Origin: UBA2991 sp965221735
GTDB lineage: Bacteria; Chloroflexota; Dehalococcoidia; Tepidiformales; Tepidiformaceae
Length of the DNA: 64,000 nt
Assembly (NCBI GenBank): GCA_965221735.1
Contig: OZ244910.1
Coordinates: 1,302,001-1,366,000 of the forward strand
Direction: 5' to 3'
The notes beneath the pieces were generated by a model. That model searched no databases. It was not told where the DNA came from and saw nothing but the letters and a program-made list of their open reading frames with translations. Shown here in pieces: positions 40,871 through 50,300 of this stretch. The number at the start of each line of letters is the position of its first letter. Positions within the stretch are counted from its first letter, which is position 1. Both the position numbers and the translations under genes were made by a program.

Positions 40871-40876
40871 CAGTCC

Positions 40877-43800
40877 CTAGGGTACCGGACTCACATCAAT
40901 GACAAGGACTTCGACCTTGAGGGCCTCATCCGCTGTCAGGATCCCCGCCAAGCGCTCCTGCAATTCACGAGGGCTCCTCGGGCGCGTACCGGTCGGTGGA
41001 GGTGGCATTCCCCCCTCACCGAACCAGAACACGAGATAGACTCCGTACCCGCCGGTTTCGATGTCGCGCGTGTACTTCTCGATTAGCTGATTCCTGATGG
41101 CGCTCCAGAGCTCGGCGTGGTTGTCCTTCTTGATCTCAACGGGGACGTTCCACTCTCTGCAGGCGACCCGGATGTCGGAGCGCTTGTCGCCCGCGTACTG
41201 GCCCTCAGGCTGAGCGTCCACACCTTCCGGCAGCATCGTGCGCAGCCGGGTCAGAAGGGCGTCCCTACAGGAATCCTCATGCTTTGGCTTCTCCGGTCGC
41301 CCCCGTGAGTCCTCGTTCCAGTACTGCCGCCAGTCATCGGTGTTAGTGGTCCGAAGGCGCGAGGCCGCAGCGGTCAGGCGATCGTGAACGAGGGCGGCGA
41401 GGTCACCTGCGTTGGCCGGCTCTTCGTCCTGCAGGGAACGGTGGAAGCGGTCGAGGTCCGGGTGGCGGTAGGCAGCATCGCGATGAACAACTCGCTGGTC
41501 ATCGCGGGCTCGTTCAAGGTGGTCGTGCCAGTGGGCGAGCGCGCGATCGGACACCAGGGAGTCCAGCGCCTGCTGAGCGTCGTCCCCGGGCAGTGAGGCC
41601 AGTTGCTGGATGAGGTGTCTGATGTGTCCGGCAGCGGTCATCTCGACGGTCACGGCGCCGGCCCCGGTGGACTCGTGAGGTGCGAACGAGCGGCCCATCA
41701 GGGCGATGAGGGCCTCGAGGACCGGGCCGCATTGCTCCTGGCTCGGGAACGGCAAAGGCTCCAGGGCGTCACGGGAGTCGAAGAAGGCGGCCAGCGCCCT
41801 TACTCGCCTCTGCCCCTTGCTGACGAACGCCCTCAGACCCGCTCCATGAGCGTCCGGAGCAGCAATGGCGCCTGCTGCCAGCCAGCGGACTCGCTGGGCG
41901 ACCCCCATGCTCTTCAGGGAGAGCTTCTCGCCGATGAGGTCGAGGAGAGCCGACCGGTCGGGAGAGGCGAGAGCGCTCCAGAGCAGGCTGTCCAGCGTCC
42001 CCGACGCCTTCAGGCCCGCTCCCGCTGGAAAGCCTCGAAGCAGCCTGAGAACGGTGGCGTGCTTCAGGGGCAGGCGCCCCTCGAGCCCCCTGATGGTCTC
42101 CAGGGCCGGGGAATACCCGTTGCCGTACCGAACCGCGGAGAGCGTGCACCGGGCAGCCACGTCCGCCGCGACCTCGGGAACGAGTTCGATCCACTCCGTG
42201 ACCCACTCCGGGGTCTCGGTGAACCCCACCGCTGTGCAGTAGTAGAACGCCAGACCAGTCTCTACCTGACGCTGGGTGAGGTCCTTGAAGCGGGCGGGAT
42301 CTTCCCGCCGGAGGATGTCGAGGCCGGCGAGGCACGCGAAGTCAAGGCGGTGCCGCATGGACATTTCCTTGAGCCGGACGATCTCGTCAGAGTCCGGAAC
42401 GTCGTCCCGCCACAACGTCCCTCGGAGGCCGGCCAGAGCCGCCTGGAGCAGACCCGGGTCATCCCCCAGGGATTCAGAGAGTGCCCCTTCGGGGGAGTCG
42501 TTCTTTGCCGAAGCCCGTGGGTAGAGAAAGTAGGCCCTGCCCAAGCCATCGAGGAGCCCTATCGAGGCCCAGTTCTCGCGCAGGGCCTCGGCATGGGAAC
42601 GGACATAGGCGATGTCCTCCTCCCGCTCGCGTGCCTCCTCTTCCCTCGCCTTTTGCTGCTCAATTCTGTCTCGCACCGCTTCCTCTTCGGAGGAAGCCGC
42701 GCTTTCTTCGAGGGCCGACAGCCTCGCCGCCAGTGCGGGATGCGGACGAACTCTGTCCCTCATGAGAGAGAGGGACAGGCCTTCGTCGTGGCGCTTCTCC
42801 GTCCATGCTCTTAAGAGGAGGTCGTCCGCTGCCCTGGAGTGCTCGGGCGCAAGGTCGACAGCCTGGTCCAGGCACCACCGCCCGAAGTCGGGTGGCAGCG
42901 AGCTCCGGTAAAGCGCGCCCCACACCTCATACGACTCAGGGCTGTAGCGATCACCGTCAGGGCGCTGCGTCAGCCCCTCCAAGAGCACCGCCTTCTGGGT
43001 CTCTGGGCGTTGCTCCAACCAAACGCGGACCCGGCGCCGGGTGTCGTCATCCTCGGGACCAAAGCCCCACGTGACGGACGGCACAGCTGCACGCAGCCAG
43101 CCGTGGAGGCGCGGTACAGGGGCGCGGTCGCCTTGGGCTTCAAGGCTTTGAGCCAGCAGCTCCAAGGGCAGGGAATACAGGCGATGTGACTCGAGGGCAG
43201 GCAGCAGCTCGGACCGGCGCTCGAAGAGCTTGTCCAGAAGCTCAGCTACATCCTCTTCCGAAGACCGACTCAGGAGGTCACGTTGCCAGAAGGACCAGTA
43301 GCGCCCGCCCAGGTGCGTGTTTCCACTTTCAGTCAGGTGGTCCCAGATGTCGGAGGCGGGGACCGCCCCCGGATAGAGGCGGGTCAGGAGTGCTGCCCTC
43401 ATCCCGTGGTCCGGGTCCGGGACGGTCCCTTCGCGAATCGCGCCCAGCAGGCCCCTGAGCTCGTCCGCATGGTCGGCGTCCTCATCTATCACGCGGAGGA
43501 ACGCGTCGAGAGCGGAGGAGGTCACTCGGGGCGGCCAGCTTGCGTCTCGCACCATGAAGAGCAGTCGTGGAGCCAGGGTCGCGGGAGGCGGGCCGTGCCA
43601 CAGCAGGTTCAATACGAACTGGACGAGCCCTTCATGATCGGCGTCACGGGACGGGTCGGACAGGATGCCGTCGATCACGTGCGCCATGTCGGGAGAAGCG
43701 AGAGCCGCGAAGGTGGCCCCCAGCTCAAACCAGCTCACCTCCTTCCAGAGCGGACCGAGCACGTCGCGCCGCCCGAGCGCCTTCAGGAGGGTGCCCTTTT

Positions 43801-44959
43801 CTTCCGTCGAGAAGCCCTCGATGTCGCCGTACAGCGCGACCCCTATCGGGTCCCGCTCGATGAGAAGGCTGCGGGCGGTAGGCGACTTCGCCGCCAGCCA
43901 GCCCGACACCCCCCTCATCTCAGTGACCACGACTCCGTCAGGGCCGCTGATCAACGCCAGCACCCGTCTCGGAGAGAGCCCTTCGACCATGAGCCGGGCG
44001 AGAAAACGGGCGGCCAGGAACTCCGCCACATGGCGATGCACGGGAAGGAAATGCCTGTCGTCGACCGCCTTGAACAGCTTCGTGGCAAGCGCCTGCTTCA
44101 GGACGGCCGGATCCAGGTGGCCGCAGTCATCGAGGGCGATGTAGTCGGCTGCGACCTGTGCGGGACTGAGGGAGAAACCGACGGCGCCCGTAACGAGTTG
44201 CGCAGCGCAGAGGTACCCGGCAGCGTCCAGCAACTGCTCACGGGGCGGTGGCCGGGTCCCGTGCGAGTGCTCCTCGTTGTGCTCCGTGACCATTCGGCCA
44301 CATGCCAGTTCGAAGGTCTCGCGGCGGCTCCCGGGCCACTTTCCCTCACCGCCAACCACATCTGCCAGCAGGTTGAGCGTCTGCGGATTGGCGAGGAGGC
44401 CGTCAATGCCTCGCGTCTCCGCCTCTTCGATGAAAGCCTGAGGGTCGTCGACCTTCGCGTGGCCGGCTAGGATCTGCTCCACGCCGGAGTCATCAAGGGG
44501 ATCAAGCCGCAAGACCGTGACCCTTCCGTCCGGAGACACTTGATCCAACGCTCTCCTGTCGTTGTCTCCCAGCCAGTCGGCTTCCCTACAGGAGATTCGG
44601 AAGGCCGGGCTTTCAAGGCTGTCGAGGCGCCCGCGGATGGCATCAAGGGGTGTTCGAGCATCCGAAGAACCGGTACGCACCTCATCGAGTCCATCAATGA
44701 AGAGCGTCTTGTCTCGCCACTCTGGATGGGCCTTTGGCTCGAGGGCCAGAAAGTCGCGGGCGGTGATGAAGTGAGCCGACTCGCCCATCTCGTGCCATTC
44801 GCTTTCAAGCGCGGTTGTCTTTCCCAGACCAGGGTCGCCCAGAAGGACGTACGCGGACTCGGACCGGAATGCGCTCAGAGGTCTGGACTCCGGCTCGGGG
44901 CCGTGACGCTCTTCGCTCCGGGAAGTCGCGGTGCAGCTCCGCGCGACGAGGTGCGTCAT
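40877..44959 (-). CDS. NACHT NTPase with C-terminal PD-(D/E)XK nuclease domain
   Basis: A 1360-aa protein. The ATG at 44959 overlaps the stop of the DUF4143 ATPase gene as ATGA. The NACHT NTPase lies at the very N-terminus: Walker A GDPGLGKT (41-48) and Walker B TLFIDGLDEVR (85-95) with the NACHT acidic pattern. About 900 residues of helical repeat-like sequence follow, including a charged coiled segment (EEEAVRDRIEQQKAREEEAR). The C-terminal 100 residues hold a nuclease core: SDIRV (Asp1262) and VPVEIKK (Glu1275, Lys1277 in approximate numbering), then a Gln-containing helix and GVYLVFWFG. Helical sensor plus STAND ATPase plus nuclease fits an Avs-like antiphage sensor, here with the effector at the C-terminus and not the N-terminus. 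Confidence 0.82.
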   Translation of the reverse strand: MTHLVARSCTATSRSEERHGPEPESRPLSAFRSESAYVLLGDPGLGKTTALESEWHEMGESAHFITARDFLALEPKAHPEWRDKTLFIDGLDEVRTGSSDARTPLDAIRGRLDSLESPAFRISCREADWLGDNDRRALDQVSPDGRVTVLRLDPLDDSGVEQILAGHAKVDDPQAFIEEAETRGIDGLLANPQTLNLLADVVGGEGKWPGSRRETFELACGRMVTEHNEEHSHGTRPPPREQLLDAAGYLCAAQLVTGAVGFSLSPAQVAADYIALDDCGHLDPAVLKQALATKLFKAVDDRHFLPVHRHVAEFLAARFLARLMVEGLSPRRVLALISGPDGVVVTEMRGVSGWLAAKSPTARSLLIERDPIGVALYGDIEGFSTEEKGTLLKALGRRDVLGPLWKEVSWFELGATFAALASPDMAHVIDGILSDPSRDADHEGLVQFVLNLLWHGPPPATLAPRLLFMVRDASWPPRVTSSALDAFLRVIDEDADHADELRGLLGAIREGTVPDPDHGMRAALLTRLYPGAVPASDIWDHLTESGNTHLGGRYWSFWQRDLLSRSSEEDVAELLDKLFERRSELLPALESHRLYSLPLELLAQSLEAQGDRAPVPRLHGWLRAAVPSVTWGFGPEDDDTRRRVRVWLEQRPETQKAVLLEGLTQRPDGDRYSPESYEVWGALYRSSLPPDFGRWCLDQAVDLAPEHSRAADDLLLRAWTEKRHDEGLSLSLMRDRVRPHPALAARLSALEESAASSEEEAVRDRIEQQKAREEEAREREEDIAYVRSHAEALRENWASIGLLDGLGRAYFLYPRASAKNDSPEGALSESLGDDPGLLQAALAGLRGTLWRDDVPDSDEIVRLKEMSMRHRLDFACLAGLDILRREDPARFKDLTQRQVETGLAFYYCTAVGFTETPEWVTEWIELVPEVAADVAARCTLSAVRYGNGYSPALETIRGLEGRLPLKHATVLRLLRGFPAGAGLKASGTLDSLLWSALASPDRSALLDLIGEKLSLKSMGVAQRVRWLAAGAIAAPDAHGAGLRAFVSKGQRRVRALAAFFDSRDALEPLPFPSQEQCGPVLEALIALMGRSFAPHESTGAGAVTVEMTAAGHIRHLIQQLASLPGDDAQQALDSLVSDRALAHWHDHLERARDDQRVVHRDAAYRHPDLDRFHRSLQDEEPANAGDLAALVHDRLTAAASRLRTTNTDDWRQYWNEDSRGRPEKPKHEDSCRDALLTRLRTMLPEGVDAQPEGQYAGDKRSDIRVACREWNVPVEIKKDNHAELWSAIRNQLIEKYTRDIETGGYGVYLVFWFGEGGMPPPPTGTRPRSPRELQERLAGILTADEALKVEVLVIDVSPVP

Positions 44960-46212
44960 GGCTGGTCGAACCACTCCTGGGCGGGGGCGGCGAGGAACTC
45001 GTTGAGCGGTATCCCGTTCTCACCCACAACGAGCGATCGTGGCGCCCGAAACCTGCTCTCGAACTCCACGATGGCACGGTCATTCGGGCGGCCATCGCCG
45101 CTCTTGACCTCGACCGCCCGGACACCGCCGGCGCGGCTGAGCACGAAGTCAACCTCGTCGGAACCCTCGCGCCAGTAGCAGACCTCCAACCCCGGGCGGG
45201 CCGTGTTGACCAGGTGAGCGCCGGCGGCGCTCTCCACCAGCCTCCCCCAGAAGGTGCGGTCGGCCCTGGCCTCGGCGAAGGAGTAGCCGGTGGTAGCCGA
45301 CATGAGGGCCGTGTTGAGCACGTTGAGCTTGGGGCTCGACCTCCTGCGCCGCTGCGCGCTTCCGGAGTGCTTCTCCAGTCCCTTGAGCAGGCCGGCCGTG
45401 GCGAGCAGGTCGAGGTAGTGTGCGAGAGTCGTCGTGTTGCCGGCGTCCTGGAGCTGGCCGGTCATCTTGGTGTACGAGAGGATCTGGCCGGAGTAGGAGG
45501 CCCCCAGCTCGAAGAGGTTCTTGAGCAGTGCGGGCTTGTCGACACGGGTCATGGCGAGGATGTCGCGTTCGAGGTGCGGCTCCACGAGTGCGTGCAGGAT
45601 GTAGTCCCGCCAACGCTCTTCATCCGTGATGAGGCCCGCCGCGCCCGGGTAGCCGCCAAAGAAGATGAACTGGTCGAGGGTGAAGTCGAAGGCCGAGGCC
45701 ATCTCGGGGAACGACCAGTGGGTGACGTGTATGGACTCGAAGCGGCCGGCGAGACTCTCGCTCAATCCCGACTGCATCTGGAGTGGCGCCGAACCGAGGA
45801 TGACAACGTGAAGCGGACAGCCTCGAGCGCGGTCGGCGTCCCAGAGCCCCTTCACGATCTCGGACCAGTTGGGCACCTTCTGAATCTCGTCGAACACGAG
45901 CACGGAGCCCCGCGGGGACTGCTCGGCCCGTCGCCGGGCATCCTCCCAGTGCCTGGTCAGCCAAGCTGCGTCCGGACCCTGTTCAACCGCGACGATGGCT
46001 GGCGAGGGCTCGCCAGGCGCAATGCGCGGAGGGGGTGCCTCCCGTGCGTCAACCGCCAGGTACCGGCCCGGACGGTCAATCCTGCTCAGTGCCTCTTGTA
46101 CCATTGTGGTCTTGCCGGTCTGGCGGGGTCCGAACACGGCGATGAGCCTGCTCGGCGGCTCGCGGAGACGCTCGGTGAGGGTGTCAACGCCCGAGCGATG
46201 GAATGCGGTCAT
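44956..46212 (-). CDS. AAA ATPase with DUF4143 domain
   Basis: A 418-aa protein from the ATG at 46212. The AAA_14 domain has Walker A FGPRQTGKTTM (27-37), Walker B SVLVFDEIQKVPNW and sensor VVILGSAPLQMQSG. The C-terminal DUF4143 part has the PD-(D/E)XK-like core REGSDEVDFVLSRAGGVRAVEVK. Such proteins are very widespread and of uncertain function, often tied to toxin-like or defence loci. It is coupled to the NACHT gene downstream. No ribosome site is visible, but a palindrome lies just upstream. Confidence 0.88.
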   Translation of the reverse strand: MTAFHRSGVDTLTERLREPPSRLIAVFGPRQTGKTTMVQEALSRIDRPGRYLAVDAREAPPPRIAPGEPSPAIVAVEQGPDAAWLTRHWEDARRRAEQSPRGSVLVFDEIQKVPNWSEIVKGLWDADRARGCPLHVVILGSAPLQMQSGLSESLAGRFESIHVTHWSFPEMASAFDFTLDQFIFFGGYPGAAGLITDEERWRDYILHALVEPHLERDILAMTRVDKPALLKNLFELGASYSGQILSYTKMTGQLQDAGNTTTLAHYLDLLATAGLLKGLEKHSGSAQRRRRSSPKLNVLNTALMSATTGYSFAEARADRTFWGRLVESAAGAHLVNTARPGLEVCYWREGSDEVDFVLSRAGGVRAVEVKSGDGRPNDRAIVEFESRFRAPRSLVVGENGIPLNEFLAAPAQEWFDQP

Positions 46213-46229
46213 CAGCCCATGGTACTGCT

Positions 46230-46249
46230 ACTGAGCAAAATTACTCAAT
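46230..46249. promoter_or_regulatory. Imperfect palindrome before the DUF4143 gene
   Basis: ACTGAGCAAAATTACTCAAT matches its own reverse complement at 14 of 20 positions (TGAG...CTCA core). It lies in the 28-nt gap and overlaps the end of the upstream gene. It is A+T-rich in a G+C-rich setting and could be an operator or internal promoter. Confidence 0.35.
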
Positions 46250-47320
46250 AGGGTGTTGTCTAGAGTCTTCGGGGCGGACCTCGCCTGCCGGGATACTGTC
46301 GATCTCGCCGGCCAAAGTCTTCGCCTCCGTCTGAGCTGGCTCGATCTCCGGAAGCCGACAGCCTGTCCAGGGGCGCCCGAGGTACTCGCAGTACAAGCGC
46401 ATGCTCGAAGAGACGCAGTCAGGCCATGCGCACTTGGCCCTTCCTTCGGCGGTCGCCCTGAATCGGATGCACATCAGGTCGCCGTCGACGTCCCCGAACA
46501 TCTTGATCAGATAGAACTCTTCTGGGCGGTGGTAGAGGTGCACCTTGTGGCACTCCAGCAGGTTGACCACCTCGGAGACCCACCTTGGGACGGCCTCCAT
46601 GAACGCCCCATAGTCAGTCTCCTTTCCCATGGGGTTCTCGGCATGAAGGATGTTGCCCAACCGCCCGTAAACCTCCCTGAGCTTCCCTTCGTCCATGAAC
46701 CCATCCCTGCGAACCGCCGGCTCCTCGCCTAGGATGGCCCCTTCGATAGCTAACGGCGTTGGGTAGAAGTTGGCGTGAAGGCCTTTCAGCTCCCTGAGCT
46801 TCCTGCTTATGTCCTGGGAACTTTGCAGCTCCTTCTTTGACCTCCGCCACACGTCCTTGTTGGATACCAGAGAGCTGAACACGATGAGTTCAAGCACCAT
46901 CCGGAGCTGGAGGCAGATGGACTCCACCCGGGTTCGACCGGTGATCCCCGGCATATCCAGAAACTGACCGATCGATTCAAGCCTAGATTTCACCTCTTCC
47001 ATAAGGTCGCAGTACTGGCCGATGTCAAGGCTCTCGGCCTGCTTCTTCTCCCAGCCGCAGCCCAGGCAGACGATCTTCCATCCCCAGTCGACAATGCTCT
47101 TGCCCTGAAGCTCCAAGGCGTCCCCCCCGCACTGGGGGCAGATGCTGTACTCCCGGCCATCCACTCCCTTGACCGGACCATCCGATCGGAAGTCCAGGCT
47201 CATCGCCGCGCCATCGAACTCGGGCACCTCGCCGCACTCGGGGCAGGGTTCGGTGGGCTGTACACCCTCGATCAGGAAGGCAAGAGCCACCTCCCGATGC
47301 CCCAATGCAGCACACTTCAC
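46241..47320 (-). CDS. Zinc-ribbon protein of unknown function (359 aa)
   Basis: The GTG at 47320 overlaps the helicase stop as GTGA. Two CxxC pairs are near the N-terminus (CPECGE at about 26-31; CPQCGG and CLGCGWE at about 61-92), consistent with zinc ribbons. The middle (about 115-240) is helical, with RVESICLQLRMVLELIVFSS and KLREVYGRLGNILHAENP. This pattern is often seen in HEPN-like or DUF proteins of defence islands, but I see no RxxxxH active site. A further Cys pair (CAWPDC, CEYLGRPWTGC) lies near the C-terminus. No family is recognised. Confidence 0.65.
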   Translation of the reverse strand: MKCAALGHREVALAFLIEGVQPTEPCPECGEVPEFDGAAMSLDFRSDGPVKGVDGREYSICPQCGGDALELQGKSIVDWGWKIVCLGCGWEKKQAESLDIGQYCDLMEEVKSRLESIGQFLDMPGITGRTRVESICLQLRMVLELIVFSSLVSNKDVWRRSKKELQSSQDISRKLRELKGLHANFYPTPLAIEGAILGEEPAVRRDGFMDEGKLREVYGRLGNILHAENPMGKETDYGAFMEAVPRWVSEVVNLLECHKVHLYHRPEEFYLIKMFGDVDGDLMCIRFRATAEGRAKCAWPDCVSSSMRLYCEYLGRPWTGCRLPEIEPAQTEAKTLAGEIDSIPAGEVRPEDSRQHPIE

Positions 47321-50300
47321 TGCACTATCTGGTAGGCGACCACCCCAACATCTTCGGGGTTCAATTCGTAACTCTCGGACTCCGAGATCCCTACAGGCTG
47401 GAGGCCGAACTCGTCGAGGACTGTCCGGGCAATCTCCTCTGCCGTGTCGAGTGCGGGCCTGTCGGCGGCCTCGAACTCGCGTCGGACCTGTGAGAGTGCT
47501 CGCTGCACCGCTCGGTCTCTGGGAACAGCCAGCGCTTCGTCGGCTCTGCTGAACTCATCCCGAAGCGGTAGCGACGGGTCCCGCAGGCGCTCCAGCGCCC
47601 AACGCTGGCTCGGCGGCAGAGCGACCGCCCGTGCCAGAGGATCGCGCGCCTCGTTGTGAACCCGACAGATGTCTTCGACAGCGCGGTTCCAGAGTGCATC
47701 GAGGTCGAGGCCGTCCGGCAGGTCCTGACCGGGCGCATCAGCGGGGTCGGCCATCCTGAGGAGCGAGAGCTCCTGACGTATCACCTCGTCGCTGGCCGTC
47801 ACTGCCCGCCAGTGGCGCTTCCCACGCCGGTCGCGCGCCGCGTAGACGACAGCTGGCAGGTCCACGTTCGGCGTCCCCGAATGCCGTGCGAAAACGGCGC
47901 CCACCCCCCACGGCATCTGCTCAAGCCGGGGGATTGCTCCTTCGCGATGAGCGCGCAGGAGCTGCAGCCGGTACTCCTCCCCTGCCGACGACCCTGACTC
48001 GCCCCCCTCCCCCTCGTTGAGGACCGTCTCGTCGCCTTCGGAAAGGCGGTTGGCGAAACGCTGCAGATCGGCGTAGATCCGCTCCTCGCTCGCGAGCGCC
48101 GCGAGGACCTGGGACTCCATGCCAACGGAGGCGTTCGCGGCCTGAATCTTCTCCACAATTCGAGCCTCGAGCTTGAGGATCGCCTCCAGCTCTCCGGCTA
48201 CCGGCAGGAGCGTGTGGAGGTGCACCTCCTCGTGCTCGCTCTTCAGGCGGATCACGCGCCCGTTCCGCTGAACCACGCGCTGGGGATTCCAGGGCATGTC
48301 GTACGAAACGACTGCCTGGGCCTCCTGCAGGTTCTGACCCTCGGACAGCACGTCTGTCGCTATCAGGAGGTCGGCCTCGGGACCAACTGCGGCTCGCGCC
48401 TGCACACCCATCGACCGGGGACAGAACCGCCTCAGCACTTCTTCCCGATCCCCACTCTCCCCTTCGTCACCGAGGACTGTGACCATCGGCCTGTCACCCC
48501 GCGCTTCGCTGTCCGGTTCGAGTTGCTCTCTCAGGTACCGGGCTGTGTCGGCATAGCTTGTGAAGAGGGCTATCTTCCGGGCCTGCGACTCCCGCAGAAC
48601 GTCGACAAGCGCTGCCAGTTTCGGGTCCGGCTCGGCTGCCAACTGCTTGAGGTCGTGCTCCAGGTCCTCAAGGTGGCCAATGTCGGCACGTAGGTCGGGC
48701 AGGAAATCCTCGCGCAGCTCGCCAAGGGGAATGGCATCAGCGTCTTCGTCCAGAACGTCGACCACTACTTCCGGGAGAATCTCGCCTTCGAGAGTCGACG
48801 CAGAGAGGTCCCGCAGCGTCGCGGCTGAGGGCATGACACCCCTGTCCTCGCAGGCCCGGAGCGCGGCGCGCTGCATCTCCAGCATCCGCGTGACGGTCTT
48901 CAGCGCGGCGCTCACCGAGGACTCGAAGCGCTTGAGCAGCACGGACCTGATCAGCCCCTCGAGGGTCTGTTCCCATGGGGCCTCGCCGCCACCGTCGATC
49001 CGGTACGAGTCTGTCCGGTAGCGAGCCATGGTCAGTGCTGCGATGGCGCTGGTGATGCGATCCGTAGCTCCCGGGTAGGCTCCGTCGAGGTCGTAGCGCT
49101 TCTCTCGCAGAAAGGGCTTGGGGAATCGCACTTCGGTGCCGTCCGCGAACCGGTCGCCCGCATAGTTCCGCTCGAGGAAGCGCCGGTCCCTCCGCACCGT
49201 GACAGCGTCCATGAGGGGGAAGACGGCCTCGGGCCTGATCATCTCGGGTCCGTTCGCCCCGCACTCCGCGAAGAAGTCGCGGAGGCTGCCGATGCCGAGC
49301 GGTTCGGCGAACGCCCGGCCGTGACGAGCAAAGAGCATGACCTGGTGGTAGAGGTCCCACAGGGCATTGTTGACAGGGGTAGCGGTCAGGAGGACGAGGT
49401 CCTTCTTCGTCCCTCCCAACAGACGGTCGAGCGCGTGGTAGTAGGTCGTGTCCGGATTCCGCAGGGCGTGCGCCTCGTCCACGATGACGAGGCGGTAGAC
49501 ATCCTTGTCCAGGCTGAGAACCGGTTGCTGTCGACTCACGTCGGGATGGGCGAGCTGCTCGTCCATCGCCAGCTGCTGAAACGAAACGACCTGCCCCGGG
49601 AGGTTCGCCTCGCGGAGTGCGCCCTCCCAGTTGGTGTCGCGGAGTTGCGCCGGCGCCACGACCAGGACGTGCTTGCCCTGTTCCTTCGCGTACTCCTGGA
49701 TGAACTCCAACCCGATGAACGTCTTGCCGGTGCCCACGCCGTCGGCGTACAGCACACCACCGTGTTTCTCCACGATGCGCCGGGCTCGGCGGTAGCCATC
49801 GCGCTGGAAGCGAGCCAAGCCCCCCTCAGCTACGGGTTGATCGGGCAGTTCGTCGCCGTAGTACTCCAGCAGCATCCGCAGGAAGATCTCCTGGGGGGAG
49901 TACTGCGGAATCTCAGGAAAGAGCCGCTCGCGAAGCTCGTCCTTGAAGTCCTCGGACTCGTCCCACAACTCGTCGAACCACTCCGCCGCCGCCCGCACGA
50001 CGTTTGGCTGGTACTGCACGGTCCCGAGCTCGAGGTTGCCGTGCATTCCGCCACCGGTCAGATTCGCGGAGGACACCAGGGCCGCTCCCGGACCCGTCTC
50101 AGCACTTCCCGACCTTGCAGCGAAGATGTACGCCTTCCCATGCAGGAAGCGTTCGGTGTAGCGCCGAACCTCAATGTCATCGCTCGACAGGAGCTCATCG
50201 ACGGCTTGGAGCGTCCTCAGGCGGCGGGTCGGCGGGAAGGCATCGAAGTCCCTCTCCGCCCGCAGGTTCCTGAGGGTCTCGTCGAAGACTCTCCCCGCCT

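Noticed and set aside
41603..44470. Plus-strand frames of up to 403 codons opposite the NACHT gene
   Set aside because: Antisense of a 1360-residue protein with Walker A/B and nuclease motifs; no starts with ribosome sites.
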